Shown: positions 21,001 to 29,133 of the stretch, piece after piece
Position numbering within the stretch: position 1 is the first letter of the stretch
How the letters are laid out: every line of letters begins with the position of its first letter
The notes under the pieces: model-generated
The model's input: only the letters and a program-made list of their open reading frames with translations
Told to the model about the DNA's origin: nothing
Database searches by the model: none
Position numbers and translations under genes: made by a program
Source of the DNA: Pannonibacter phragmitetus DSM 14782
GTDB lineage: Bacteria > Pseudomonadota > Alphaproteobacteria > Rhizobiales > Stappiaceae
Direction: 5' to 3'
DNA: 64,000 nucleotides
Assembly (NCBI RefSeq): GCF_000382365.1
Contig: NZ_KB908216.1
Coordinates: 248,675-312,674, forward strand

Positions 21001-21550
21001 GCAGGCGGAAGCCTATCCGCTGGAGCGCGGCCGCCTCATGCACCGGCTGCTGGAACTGCTGCCGGATCTGCCTGAAGCCGAACGCGCGGCTGCCGGGCAA
21101 CGCTTTGTCGCAACCTCCCTGCCCGCCCGTTTTGCGTCCCGCAAGGACGAGCTGCTGGGCGAGGTGATGGCCATTCTGGAAGACCCGGATCTTGCCCCCC
21201 TCTTTGCCCCCGGCGGGCGGGCGGAAGTGCCCATCTCCGGCCATATGGTGACGGCGGACGGGGTGACGGCCTCTGTATCCGGCCAGATCGACCGGCTGGT
21301 GGTGCGCCCGGACGAGGTGCTGATTGCCGATTACAAGACCAACCGGCACGTGCCGGCCGATGCTTCAGGCATTCCGCCGGACTATCTTGCCCAGCTTGCC
21401 GTCTACCGGCGGCTGGTTTCGGACATCTATCCGGACCGCAAGGTGACGGCCGCGCTGCTGTGGACCAGCGCGCCGAAGCTGATGATGGCCCCCGAAGATG
21501 CGCTGGACACAGTGCTCGCCAGCCTCAAGAGCACGGACAAGATCGCTTGA
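18032..21550 (+). CDS. addA: Double-strand break repair helicase AddA
   Basis: A 1172-aa UvrD/Rep-family helicase plus nuclease. Walker A SANAGSGKTFVLSRR near residue 33, CLTFTKAAAAEM, HAFCEALLHQFP, Walker B VDEAQDTSPRQW, MTVHGSKGLEAPIV (motif V), LLYVAMTRAEDRL (motif VI), and a C-terminal nuclease motif DEVLIADYKTNRHVP. Works with AddB to resect DNA ends until a recombination hot-spot sequence. Start at ATG 18032 overlaps the addB stop. Confidence 0.96.
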   Translation: MSGPQIPLATLQRQDLASRPHASAWVSANAGSGKTFVLSRRVVRQLLDGTDPSRILCLTFTKAAAAEMATRVFKILGQWIALSDDDLAKEIAAIDGTPPSRARLAGARRLFARALETPGGLKIQTIHAFCEALLHQFPLEANVAGHFSVLDDRLAAELMAEARAYVLHAAETEPESPLGAALQRLIGLMPDAAVEEVLAEAINRRDALRNWIVSAGDLDAALESLARDFGLEPGASLEALDKELLEGRLIRDPLAVAEALRLGTKTDGEKADLLAAATEGLKPGGDPATFRHNWLRVFFTQAMEPAKRLCTAGVTKQFPQVAEDMQAEQARLVALLDKRRAIVTLEGTAAIFRLADGVIGHYEAGKARRGLLDFEDLVVRAANLLANSDAAQWVQFKLDQGLDHILVDEAQDTSPRQWQVIRSLAEEFFSGEGARRGPRTIFAVGDEKQSIYSFQGAVPAYFDEMRRYFDKRAGQADQPFHPVELQLSFRSTPDVLGAVDRVFLPAEAHAGLSQEVKPPVHEAIRRDPGLVEIWPLEEPLESEEPEDWTLPVDHLGTGSPMLRVARRIAATLRRWMDEGTAGPGDVMILVRKRGPFVEALNREMKRLGVPAAGSDRLVLTEHIAVMDLVALGRFMLLPEDDLSLAAVLKSPLFGLDDAALLEIARDPVERLRPGTLWQGLLKKAEDGNRWDRVRLQLEAWRARADFMPPFEFYARLLSVDGGRRAFRGRMGPEVDDVLDEFLALAMGYEQTGIPGLEGFLAWLAAAPTEIKRELTNAAGLVRIMTVHGSKGLEAPIVILVDPCNAPVSSHHDPSFLPFKPKDDAEQAPALVWLPVKAERMGWQTAAIDKFRASAAEEYRRLLYVAMTRAEDRLIVCGWQPAKGPKEGCWYDLAASALKPEAEEVTAPDGTVTAWLWRKPGTDPAAPLKKHSAHAEPEAEKPAAPVPEWLTRPVTPPTRMPRLQPSRVFDAMETKEGIEAPDGLSALEAHRQAEAYPLERGRLMHRLLELLPDLPEAERAAAGQRFVATSLPARFASRKDELLGEVMAILEDPDLAPLFAPGGRAEVPISGHMVTADGVTASVSGQIDRLVVRPDEVLIADYKTNRHVPADASGIPPDYLAQLAVYRRLVSDIYPDRKVTAALLWTSAPKLMMAPEDALDTVLASLKSTDKIA

Positions 21551-21678
21551 AGGCCCGTTGCCTGAGCGGCTGGATTACTTGACGGGACGGGTCCGCCTTC
21601 CTACGTTCGGGACAACGCAACAAGGTGAGTCCGTGAAGCTGGATGCTTTAGGGGCCACCGCATGGAAAGTGAACGCAA

Positions 21679-21999
21679 ATGGCTACCACAGCAGTCACCG
21701 ACGCCAGCTTCGATGCCGACGTCCTCAAGTCGTCCGAGCCGGTCGTGGTTGATTTCTGGGCCGAGTGGTGCGGTCCGTGCAAGATGATTGCCCCGGCTCT
21801 GGAGGAAATTTCCGAAGAGCTGGCAGGCCAGGTGAAGATCGCCAAGATCAACATCGACGAGAATCAGGCCATGGCCGTCAAGTATGGCGTCCGCTCCATC
21901 CCGATGCTCGTCATGTTCAAGAACGGCGAGCCGATGGCTGTTCAGGTTGGCGCAGCTCCCAAGAGCAAGCTGTCCGACTGGATCAAGAGCGCCCTCTGA
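21679..21999 (+). CDS. trxA: Thioredoxin
   Basis: A 106-aa thioredoxin-1 type protein with active site [13 protein letters not shown] and the cis-proline loop [12 protein letters not shown]. Cytosolic disulfide reductase. 128 bp after addA; the addB-addA-trxA order is widely conserved in Hyphomicrobiales. RBS GGAAAGTGA. Confidence 0.97.
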   Translation: MATTAVTDASFDADVLKSSEPVVVDFWAEWCGPCKMIAPALEEISEELAGQVKIAKINIDENQAMAVKYGVRSIPMLVMFKNGEPMAVQVGAAPKSKLSDWIKSAL

Positions 22000-22202
22000 T
22001 CCCGCAGCTTCCTTTCCAGCCGCACGCCATGCCACTGCTCGCAGAGGTTGGCAGCGGCGGCGGGAATGGATAAAGACAGCCGCAGGCCGCTTTCAGCCAC
22101 GGGCAAGCATCGGGTGAGACGTTTCCCCAGCGGAAACACGCCCTGCCTGACGGTGAAACGGCCTGCGTTTTCATATTCGCAGACCCAATTGATGGAACCC
22201 AG

Positions 22203-22796
22203 ATGACCGACGAGAACAAGACCCCCGAAGCGGAAAACGAAGCAGCCGCTGCGCCCGAGGCCGGGACCACCGTCGATCCCATTGAGGCTCTCCAGGCGGA
22301 GAACGCGGAGCTGAAGGACCGTGCGCTGCGCGTCATGGCCGAAATGGAAAACCTGCGCCGCCGCACGGAAAAGGAAATCAAGGACACCCGCGTCTATGCC
22401 GTGACCGGCTTTGCCCGTGACATCCTGACCGTGTCTGACAATCTGCGCCGCGCGCTGGACGCCCTGCCCGCTGACGCCCGCGAGAGCGCCGATGCCGGCC
22501 TGACCGCCCTGATCGAAGGCGTGGAAATGACCGAGCGCGAGCTGCTGAACCAGCTCGACAAGCACGGCGTCAAGAAGCTGGACCCGGCAGGCCAGAAGTT
22601 CGATCCGAACTTCCATCAGGCCATGTTCGAAGTGCCCAACACCGAAGTGCCGAACAACACCGTCGTGCAGGTTGTGCAGGCCGGTTACGTCATCGGTGAC
22701 CGCGTGCTGCGCCCAGCCCTCGTTGGCGTGTCCAAGGGCGGCCCCAAGGAAGCCCCGCAGGCCGGCCAGACCGGCGGCGTCGACACCACGGCCTGA
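22203..22796 (+). CDS. grpE: Nucleotide exchange factor GrpE
   Basis: A 197-aa DnaK co-chaperone. Acidic disordered N-terminus, long coiled coil ([27 protein letters not shown]), then the C-terminal beta domain ([39 protein letters not shown]). Promotes ADP release from DnaK. No hrcA or dnaK is adjacent. It has its own terminator at 22823-22860. Confidence 0.97.
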   Translation: MTDENKTPEAENEAAAAPEAGTTVDPIEALQAENAELKDRALRVMAEMENLRRRTEKEIKDTRVYAVTGFARDILTVSDNLRRALDALPADARESADAGLTALIEGVEMTERELLNQLDKHGVKKLDPAGQKFDPNFHQAMFEVPNTEVPNNTVVQVVQAGYVIGDRVLRPALVGVSKGGPKEAPQAGQTGGVDTTA

Positions 22797-22822
22797 TCCC
22801 GAGGCACGAGCGCAACATCTTC

Positions 22823-22860
22823 AGGAGGCGGCATCCGGCAGGGGCCGCCTCTTTCGCTTT
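22823..22860 (+). terminator. grpE terminator
   Basis: Stem AGGAGGCGGC/GCCGCCTCTT (one G-T pair) with 11-nt loop, followed by TCGCTTT, 27 bp past the grpE stop. Confidence 0.65.
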
Positions 22861-22892
22861 GGTGCTGCCCTTGGGCACGGTAGACTTACACG

Positions 22893-23840
22893 ATGAGCGA
22901 CACTGATTCCCTGCTGGTCACCGCAACACCGGAGCTGAACGCCCGCGTTGGGGCATGGCTGGATCATCTGGGCGATGAGCGGCGCCTCGCGGACAAGACG
23001 CTGGTTGCCTATGAACGCGACGTGCGCCAGTTCCTGCGGTTTCTGACAGGCCATCTGGGCGGGGCGCCGGATCTCAAGGACGTGCAGGACTTGAAGCCTG
23101 CCGACTTCCGCGCCTTCATGGCCCGCCGCCGCACCGGCGGGACGGGCAGCCGCTCGCTGGCGCGCGGCCTTGCCGGCATCCGGTCCTTTCTCGGCTTTCT
23201 GGAACGCAAGGGCGAGGTGAATGCTGCGGCAGCCGGTGCCGTGCGCGCGCCGCGCCAGCCGCGCTCCCTGCCCAAACCCCTCACCGCCTCCGATGCCACC
23301 GCCGTTGCCTCCGGTGACCTGGCGATGGAGAGCGAGGCCTGGATCGAGGCACGCAATGCTGCGGTGCTGACACTGCTCTATGGCTGCGGGTTGCGCATTT
23401 CCGAGGCCCTGTCGATCACCGGGCGCAATGCGCCGCGCACAGGCACGCGCAGCCTTCGCATCATGGGCAAGGGTGGCAAGGAACGGGTGGTGCCGGTGCT
23501 GCCTGTCGTCTGCGAGGCGGTGGAAGCCTACCTCAAGCTCTGCCCCTACACGCCGGAGCCCAACGGGCCGCTGTTCTTTGGCGCACGCGGCGGACCGCTC
23601 AATCCGCGCCTGATCCAGCTGGCCATGGCAAAGCTTCGTGGAGCGCTCGGCCTGCCGGACAGCGCCACGCCGCATGCCCTGCGTCATTCCTTCGCAACCC
23701 ACCTTCTGGCCGGGGGCGGGGACCTGCGTACAATTCAGGAGCTTCTGGGCCACGCAAGCCTTTCCACCACCCAGATTTATACGGAAGTGGATGCGGCACG
23801 GCTGCTGGAGGCCTATGACAAGGCTCACCCGCGAAAATAA
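22893..23840 (+). CDS. xerC: Tyrosine recombinase XerC
   Basis: A 315-aa tyrosine recombinase. N-terminal SAM-like core-binding domain (LADKTLVAYERDVRQFLRF), catalytic domain with LLYGCGLRISEAL (Arg), GKGGKERVVPV (Lys), HALRHSFATHLL (His-x-x-Arg) and a C-terminal nucleophile Tyr in STTQIYTEVD. Resolves chromosome dimers at dif together with XerD. Core chromosomal gene, not a phage integrase: it has XerC length and no island around it. Confidence 0.93.
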   Translation: MSDTDSLLVTATPELNARVGAWLDHLGDERRLADKTLVAYERDVRQFLRFLTGHLGGAPDLKDVQDLKPADFRAFMARRRTGGTGSRSLARGLAGIRSFLGFLERKGEVNAAAAGAVRAPRQPRSLPKPLTASDATAVASGDLAMESEAWIEARNAAVLTLLYGCGLRISEALSITGRNAPRTGTRSLRIMGKGGKERVVPVLPVVCEAVEAYLKLCPYTPEPNGPLFFGARGGPLNPRLIQLAMAKLRGALGLPDSATPHALRHSFATHLLAGGGDLRTIQELLGHASLSTTQIYTEVDAARLLEAYDKAHPRK

Positions 23841-24026
23841 AATAAAAGAATGCCTTGCATAAGCCTCATTCTACCGTCACAGTAAGTCATCGTCTTTTTG
23901 GGCCTGACTTGGCTGTTTGCGGTGTCAACGATATCGACCCGCCAAATCTTTCTTCGAAAAATCCGGCGATGTATCGACGCCTGTCCTGCGGGGTGGGTAT
24001 GACTCTTTTTGCAAGGTACTATCATC

Positions 24027-24233
24027 ATGAAAACTGGAACCGTAAAGTTCTTCAACACCCAGAAGGGCTTCGGCTTCATCCAGCCGGACAACGGCGAGCG
24101 CGATGTGTTCGTTCACATCAGTGCCGTCGAGCGTTCTGGCATCGGCCACCTCAATGAAGGTCAGAAGGTCAGCTTCGAGCTGGAAACCGACCGTCAGGGC
24201 CGCAGCGCCGCTGCCAACCTGCAGATCGCCTGA
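24027..24233 (+). CDS. Cold-shock domain protein (CspA family)
   Basis: A 68-aa single cold-shock domain: [19 protein letters not shown] (RNP1) and DVFVHIS (RNP2). An RNA chaperone of the CspA type. ATG at 24027 chosen over an in-frame TTG at 24009. The 5' region of about 185 bp after xerC likely forms its leader. A terminator follows at 24310-24341. Confidence 0.96.
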   Translation: MKTGTVKFFNTQKGFGFIQPDNGERDVFVHISAVERSGIGHLNEGQKVSFELETDRQGRSAAANLQIA

Positions 24234-24309
24234 TTTCAGGCTGGATCTGAGGCTGCGCCAGCCTTTGAGCACGGCAGCAGCCCGGATCCTTCTGCAAGAG
24301 AAAAGCGAT

Positions 24310-24341
24310 CGGGCATCCAAAGGGTGCCCGGTTTCATTTTT
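24310..24341 (+). terminator. Terminator after the cold-shock gene
   Basis: Nine-bp stem CGGGCATCC/GGGTGCCCG (one G-T pair), AAA loop, followed by GTTTCATTTTT. Confidence 0.75.
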
Positions 24342-24563
24342 GGGTCAGACTGCGGTCAAGACCCATGCTCAGGCACCGGATTCATTGCCGGCTCGCCTCC
24401 TGAGGCAAAGAAAATTCGCTCTCGTGCTATTTTTTTGCCCCCGGGGGGATGCAATTTGCGCGGAACCTGTTAGGTTGCGCCACTTCTCGTGCCATATGGC
24501 TTTAGGTCTAACCCCTGCTGCCCTCACTTGAGTGCTGCGGCGCAGGCAACGTCAGGATTTACC

Positions 24564-24809
24564 TTGCAGGTACTCGTTCGCGACAACAACATCGAGCAGG
24601 CGCTCCGCGTCCTGAAGAAGAAGCTCCAGCGCGAGGGCGTGCTGCGCGAGATGAAGGCGCGCCGCTCCTTCGAAAAGCCGTCCGAAAAGCGCGTCCGTGA
24701 AAAGGCCGAAGCTGTTCGCCGCGCCCGCAAGGCTGCGCGCAAGCTCGCCCAGCGCGAAGGCCTGATCGCAGGTCCGAAGCGCAAGGCCGCCGCAGGTCCG
24801 CGCCGCTAA
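24564..24809 (+). CDS. rpsU: 30S ribosomal protein bS21
   Basis: An 81-aa basic protein matching bS21: [39 protein letters not shown], then a lysine/arginine-rich tail. Start is TTG at 24564, preceded by TCAGGA with six-nt spacing. The longer in-frame ORF from 24489 would add 25 residues that bS21 does not have. Monocistronic with a strong terminator. Confidence 0.94.
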   Translation: MQVLVRDNNIEQALRVLKKKLQREGVLREMKARRSFEKPSEKRVREKAEAVRRARKAARKLAQREGLIAGPKRKAAAGPRR

Positions 24810-24866
24810 TTGCCTATCTGCCGGATGGAAACATCTGGCAGGGCATCTCCGGACAACCGGATGAAA

Positions 24867-24917
24867 AGACCCCTGACTGACACGGGATGATCCCGTTGCC
24901 AGCGGGGGTTTTTCTTT
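24867..24917 (+). terminator. rpsU terminator
   Basis: Two-level hairpin: outer ACCCC/GGGGT and inner ACGGGA/TCCCGT, ending in TTTTTCTTTT. Confidence 0.85.
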
Positions 24918-25002
24918 TGCCCGTCACACCCTGTGCCCCTTCCTGCAAATCTGTTAACGCAACGTTAATGCGCAGGCTTCAGGCTGAGGACAGGAGGACG
25001 TG

Positions 25003-25434
25003 ATGTTCAAAGCTGGCCTTGCCGCCCTGGCGCTCATGACCGGTCTTTTCATCCTGCCCGTTGTGCCCGCCACAGCGCAGGAGCAGCGCAGCTATTGCCC
25101 GATTCCCGAACATGGAACTTGGGTCACCCGTGGCGCAAAGCCAAGGGAGCTGACGCAGATCGAGGTCACCAGCCGCTGCGAGGACGACCGTGTGTTCATT
25201 CGCGCCCGCGCCTTCACCTCCTGCATTCCCCGCGACTGCAAATGGGGCTGGACCGAGGCCTTCTACAGGGCGGATGGCAGCCTGAGAGTGGAACTCAAGG
25301 GCTTCTATGGCATGCGCATCATCGATATGCGCATGTTCGGGGACCAGCGGATGGAAGCAACCGTGATTGCCGATCCTCATGATCCGCGTCTGGTGGAGAC
25401 GATCACCACCCATATGCTGACACGCCGCAGATAG
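25003..25434 (+). CDS. Small secreted cysteine-containing protein of unknown function
   Basis: A 143-aa protein with an N-terminal signal peptide (hydrophobic run GLAALALMTGLFILPVV, likely cut after TAQ near residue 25). The mature part has four cysteines (SYCPIP, SRCEDD, TSCIPRDCKWG), suggesting disulfides in the periplasm. Start at ATG 25003 because AGGAGG lies five nt upstream; the overlapping GTG at 25000 is too close. No family recognised. Stands alone between rpsU and a MerR regulator. Confidence 0.75.
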   Translation: MFKAGLAALALMTGLFILPVVPATAQEQRSYCPIPEHGTWVTRGAKPRELTQIEVTSRCEDDRVFIRARAFTSCIPRDCKWGWTEAFYRADGSLRVELKGFYGMRIIDMRMFGDQRMEATVIADPHDPRLVETITTHMLTRRR

Positions 25435-25442
25435 GCAGCCAG

Positions 25443-25496
25443 CCTCTTGCGAAGGCTCCGGGGCCTTCCTAGACTTCTCCTTGCAAGCGCAAGAGG
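25443..25496 (+). promoter_or_regulatory. Nested inverted repeats before the MerR gene
   Basis: Outer arms CCTCTTGCG (25443-25451) and CGCAAGAGG (25488-25496) pair perfectly. An inner hairpin GAAGGC/GCCTTC lies at 25451-25468. The right outer arm overlaps the start of the ribosome site of the MerR gene, so the structure could act on translation. It could also end transcription of the upstream gene. Confidence 0.45.
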
Positions 25497-25507
25497 GGAG
25501 AGCGGCA

Positions 25508-25927
25508 ATGGATTTTTCGATTGGCGATCTGGCACGGCTGAGCGGCGTCAAGGTTCCGACCATCCGCTATTATGAGCAGGCAGGCCTGCTGCCGCAGCCA
25601 GTGCGCACGGAAGGCAACCAGCGCCGCTTTGGCCAGCCGGATCTTGAGCGGCTGCAATTCATCCGCCACGCCCGCGATCTCGGTCTGCCGATGGAGGCCA
25701 TCCGTGACCTGCTGGAGCTGAGCGCCCACCCGGAGGCCCCCTGCAACCGGGCCGACGAGATTGCCGAAACCCAACTCAAGGCTGTGCAGGACAAGATTGC
25801 CCGCCTCAAGCGGCTGGAATCCGAACTCAAGCGCATCGTCGCCGCCTGCGGACACGATCATGTGGTGGCCGACTGTCAGGTGCTGCGTGCACTCGGCAAT
25901 CATGCCCTTTGCGCCGGCGACCACTGA
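25508..25927 (+). CDS. MerR family metal-responsive regulator (ZntR-like)
   Basis: A 139-aa MerR protein: winged helix FSIGDLARLSGVKVPTIRYYE, dimerisation helix about 80-112, and metal-site residues C79, C114, H116/H118 and C123. This spacing resembles zinc-responsive ZntR (C79, C114/C115, H119, C124 in E. coli) rather than the shorter CueR loop. Likely activates an efflux ATPase encoded elsewhere; none is adjacent. ATG 25508 has GAGGGGAGAG upstream. Confidence 0.85.
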   Translation: MDFSIGDLARLSGVKVPTIRYYEQAGLLPQPVRTEGNQRRFGQPDLERLQFIRHARDLGLPMEAIRDLLELSAHPEAPCNRADEIAETQLKAVQDKIARLKRLESELKRIVAACGHDHVVADCQVLRALGNHALCAGDH

Positions 25928-26051
25928 TCAGAAGCGGTACACCCGCTCCGCAAGCAACCATTGCGGTACATGAAGTTGCATTTCTTTTAGGCAAGAACCG
26001 TTCTGAGCCGGAAAAGCCATCGACAGCGGCAGTAACTTCATCTAGCACTTG

Positions 26052-26067
26052 GATTAAACGATTAATC
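26052..26067 (+). promoter_or_regulatory. Autoregulatory LacI-type operator candidate
   Basis: GATTAA-ACGA-TTAATC, a palindrome with central CG, 13 bp before the start of the LacI gene. Since that gene is first in the operon, binding here would repress the whole purine cluster. Confidence 0.6.
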
Positions 26068-26080
26068 AGGTGCCCGCAGG

Positions 26081-27148
26081 ATGAACGCCCCCCGGTCACG
26101 GCCAAACCTCACCCAGATTGCCGCGCTGCTGGATGTCTCCGCGGCGACGGTGTCGAATGCGCTGTCCGGCAAGGGCCGCGTTTCGGCTGAGCTGGCTGAG
26201 CGGATCCGGACGAAGGCGGCCGAACTCGGTTATATGCCCAGTCAGGCAGGCCGTGCGCTGCGCACCGGCCGGTCGCAGGTTCTGGGCCTCGTGCTGCCGG
26301 ATATCGCCAATCCCCTGTTCCCGCAGATCGCACAGGCCATCGAGCATGCGGCCGCTGCTGCCGGCTACGGCGTGCTCATCGCCGACTCGCGCGGTGATGC
26401 GGCCATGCAGACGCAGGCGATCACCCGCCTTCAGGACCGGGGCGTGGATGGCATCATCATCGTGCCGCGCCGGGGCACGCGGATCATCAGCACCGGCAGC
26501 CCGGTTGCGGTGATCGACAGCCCCTCCACCCCCGGCAACACGGTTTCGGCCGATCATTGGCAGGGCGGTGCGCTGGCCGGCGCCCATCTTGCCGCCCTCG
26601 GCCACAGGGACGTGGTGATCATAGGCAGCAATCCGGCCTCCAACGTGCAGAACGACCGGGTGGGCGGCATCCGCTCCGCCCTCGGGCCGGACCGGCGGGT
26701 GGAGGTGCTGTGGATCGAACCGCATGAAGCCCTGCATGGACCGGGTGCAAGCCTTGGGCTCGCAGCCCGTGTGGCGGAAGGCTTCACCGCCTTTGCCGCC
26801 CTCTCCGATCTTCAGGCCCTGCGCGCCCTCACCGAGTTGCAGCAGGCAGGACTGCGCGTGCCGCAGGATGCCAGCCTTACCGGCTTTGACGATCTCATCT
26901 GGTCCTCCGCCATCACGCCGGCCATCACCAGCGTGCGGATGGACATGCCCGCCATTGCGGAAGAGGCTATCCAGGCCCTCCTCCGCCTCATCGAAAGCCA
27001 GGACACGGGGACTGCTCCGCGCGACCCGGGCATTGCCCGCGCCAGCCGCCCCAGCGTGCCCATGAGCCTGGTGGTCCGCCAGACCTGCGGCCCATCCCCC
27101 CGCATAACCGCAGAACAACAACAGACACCAGCAGGAGACAGCCAATGA
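26081..27148 (+). CDS. LacI family transcriptional regulator of the purine operon
   Basis: A 355-aa LacI/GalR regulator: N-terminal helix-turn-helix LTQIAALLDVSAATVSNALSGKGRVS, hinge helix, and a periplasmic-binding-like effector domain (LGLVLPDIANPLFPQIA, VDGIIIVPRRG, DASLTGFDDL). First gene of a nine-gene run with near-zero spacing; its stop overlaps the binding-protein start by 4 bp. The effector may be a nucleoside or nucleobase, judged from the operon only. Confidence 0.9.
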   Translation: MNAPRSRPNLTQIAALLDVSAATVSNALSGKGRVSAELAERIRTKAAELGYMPSQAGRALRTGRSQVLGLVLPDIANPLFPQIAQAIEHAAAAAGYGVLIADSRGDAAMQTQAITRLQDRGVDGIIIVPRRGTRIISTGSPVAVIDSPSTPGNTVSADHWQGGALAGAHLAALGHRDVVIIGSNPASNVQNDRVGGIRSALGPDRRVEVLWIEPHEALHGPGASLGLAARVAEGFTAFAALSDLQALRALTELQQAGLRVPQDASLTGFDDLIWSSAITPAITSVRMDMPAIAEEAIQALLRLIESQDTGTAPRDPGIARASRPSVPMSLVVRQTCGPSPRITAEQQQTPAGDSQ

Positions 27149-28170
27149 CCGTTAAACGGATGCTCGGCGCGGCCACCGCGCTTGCCCTGACCATGGGCGC
27201 AGCCGCCGCCCAGGAAAAGACCCTGACGATCTCCGTCTATGCCTTTGCGCAGGACGAGTTCAAGGAACTGCTCTACACGCCCTTTGAAGAGAAATGCGGC
27301 TGCAAGCTGGTGGTGGAGACCGGCAACAGCGTCGAGCGTCTTGCCAAGATGGAAGCCAACATGGCCAATCCGGTGGTGGATATGGCCGTCGTTTCCATGG
27401 CCGATGCGCTGGCCGCTTCCCGCAAGGGCCTGATCGACAAGATCGACACCGCCAAGCTGTCCAACTTTGACAAGCTCTACGACATCGCCAAGGACCCGAA
27501 TGGCGACGGCATGAGCGTTGGCTACACCTTCTATGCCACGTCGATCGTCTACCGCACCGACAAGATGACCATCCGCTCCTGGGCCGACCTGCTCAAGGAC
27601 GAATATGTCTCCCACGTCGCCTTCCCGAACGTGACCACCAATCAGGGCCCGCCGGCGCTGTACATGCTGGGCGAAGCCCTCGGCAACAACACGCCGGATC
27701 TGAAGGGCCCGATCGAGGCCGTTGGCGCCAAGAAGGACGAGATCGTCACCTTCTACGTCAAGTCCTCCCAGCTGGTGCAGCTGATGCAGCAGGAAGAGAT
27801 CTGGGCTGCCCCCATTGGCCGCTTCTCCTGGGCGCCCTTCACCAAGCTCGGCCTGCCGCTGGCATGGGCGATGCCGGATGAAGGACAGACCGGCGGCATG
27901 AACGTGATGGTGCTGACCAAAGGCTCCAAGAACCAGGATCTGGCACTGCAGTTCATGGACTACTGGCTCTCCACCGAAGTGCAGACCAAGCTTGCCGAAA
28001 AGCTGGTCGACAGCCCGGCCAACAAGGAAGTGACCGTTTCCCCGGCCATCGCCGACAACATCACCTTCGGCGAGGAAACGGCTGAGACCCTGAAGCTAAT
28101 GCCTTCCGCCACCATTCTGGATAACCGCGACGCCTGGCTGGCGGAGTGGAACGCGAAAGTCGGCCAGTAA
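27145..28170 (+). CDS. ABC transporter substrate-binding protein (PotD-like class)
   Basis: A 341-aa periplasmic binding protein with signal peptide MTVKRMLGAATALALTMGAAAA, then a class-II fold (VVDMAVVSMADALAASRKGL, SVGYTFYATSIVYRTDKM). The fold is of the spermidine/putrescine/Fe(III) type. Gene context (nucleoside hydrolase, adenine deaminase, PRTase) suggests a purine nucleoside or related ligand rather than polyamine; this is inference. Overlaps the LacI gene (ATGA) and is followed by a strong hairpin at 28233-28271. Confidence 0.88.
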   Translation: MTVKRMLGAATALALTMGAAAAQEKTLTISVYAFAQDEFKELLYTPFEEKCGCKLVVETGNSVERLAKMEANMANPVVDMAVVSMADALAASRKGLIDKIDTAKLSNFDKLYDIAKDPNGDGMSVGYTFYATSIVYRTDKMTIRSWADLLKDEYVSHVAFPNVTTNQGPPALYMLGEALGNNTPDLKGPIEAVGAKKDEIVTFYVKSSQLVQLMQQEEIWAAPIGRFSWAPFTKLGLPLAWAMPDEGQTGGMNVMVLTKGSKNQDLALQFMDYWLSTEVQTKLAEKLVDSPANKEVTVSPAIADNITFGEETAETLKLMPSATILDNRDAWLAEWNAKVGQ

Positions 28171-28232
28171 GGCCCGGCTTCCGGACCAGCATTGGCAGCT
28201 TCGCGCTGCCGGACGAATGCCTCCCAAGGCTG

Positions 28233-28275
28233 GGGGTGCGGCGGGCGGGCTCCGCTCTGCCGCCGCACCCCGACT
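28233..28275 (+). terminator. Intercistronic hairpin between binding protein and permease
   Basis: Twelve-bp perfect stem GGGGTGCGGCGG/CCGCCGCACCCC, 15-nt loop, then GACTTTT. Likely a partial terminator or 3'-stabilising structure that raises binding-protein mRNA over permease mRNA. Confidence 0.65.
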
Positions 28276-28305
28276 TTTCTCCCTCCAGAAGCTAAGGCGG
28301 ACATC

Positions 28306-29133
28306 ATGTTCCAGAACCGGGCGGAAGCTCTGGCACTTGCGCTGCCTGCGGCGCTCTTCGCGGCCGTGGTCTTTCTCGTGCCTGTCGTGCTGCTGCTGTC
28401 GGAGGGCTTCCGCTCTGCCGAAGGCTGGACGCTGTCGGCCTATACGGATTTCTTTTCGCAGCCGCTGAACCAGACGGTTTTCCTGCGCACGCTGAAACTG
28501 GGGGCGATGGTCACCGTGGTGGCCGCCGTCATCGGCTATGCCGCAGCCTATGCCATCGTCACCCTGCCGCCAGGCTCCAAAGGCCGCGTCACCGGCCTGA
28601 TCGTGCTGCCGCTGATGATCTCACCGGTGGCCCGCACCTATGCCTGGATCGTCATTCTGGGGCGCACCGGCATCGTCAATCAGGCGCTGCAGGGCATCGG
28701 CCTGACGGATGGCCCCTTGCGCATCCTCTTCACCGAGACCGCCGTCTTCATCGGCCTGTTGCAGCTGTTCCTGCCCTTGATGATCCTGTCGCTGATCAGC
28801 GCGCTGGAAAACCTGCCGCGTGATGCGGTGCCTGCCGCAAGGGTGCTGGGGGCCAACTGGTTCCAGGTATTCTGGAAGGTGATCCTGCCGCTCTCCCGCG
28901 AGGGGCTGGTCGTCGGCGGCACGCTGGTCTTCACCGGCTCGCTCACCGCCTACATCACCCCGGCCATCCTCGGCGGCTCCAAGGTGCTGATGCTGGAAAC
29001 CCTGCTCTATCAGCAGGTCACCGTCGCAGGCAATTTCGTTGCCGCCAGCGTCATCGCCCTCATCCTCATCGTCATGAGCTTTGCCGCCAACATCCTGTTG
29101 CGCCGCATTGCCACGGCCCGGAGCAAGTCATGA
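28306..29133 (+). CDS. ABC transporter permease 1 (PotB-like)
   Basis: A 275-aa inner-membrane permease with about six TM helices, starting LALALPAALFAAVVFLVPVVLL. The EAA loop before the last helices reads DAVPAARVLGANWFQVFWKVILPLS. Start at ATG 28306 after AAGGCGG. Stop overlaps the second permease gene (ATGA). Confidence 0.9.
   Translation: MFQNRAEALALALPAALFAAVVFLVPVVLLLSEGFRSAEGWTLSAYTDFFSQPLNQTVFLRTLKLGAMVTVVAAVIGYAAAYAIVTLPPGSKGRVTGLIVLPLMISPVARTYAWIVILGRTGIVNQALQGIGLTDGPLRILFTETAVFIGLLQLFLPLMILSLISALENLPRDAVPAARVLGANWFQVFWKVILPLSREGLVVGGTLVFTGSLTAYITPAILGGSKVLMLETLLYQQVTVAGNFVAASVIALILIVMSFAANILLRRIATARSKS

Noticed and set aside
22893-23840. Tyrosine recombinase as a mobile-element integrase
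   Set aside because: It has XerC length and motifs and sits among core genes, with no attachment site or island beside it.
25451-25468. GAAGGC-N6-GCCTTC as a MerR operator
   Set aside because: MerR operators usually have the opposite arm order (CCTTCC...GGAAGG) and a 19-20 bp promoter spacer; here the only nearby -35/-10 pair has 17 bp. It reads better as an RNA hairpin.
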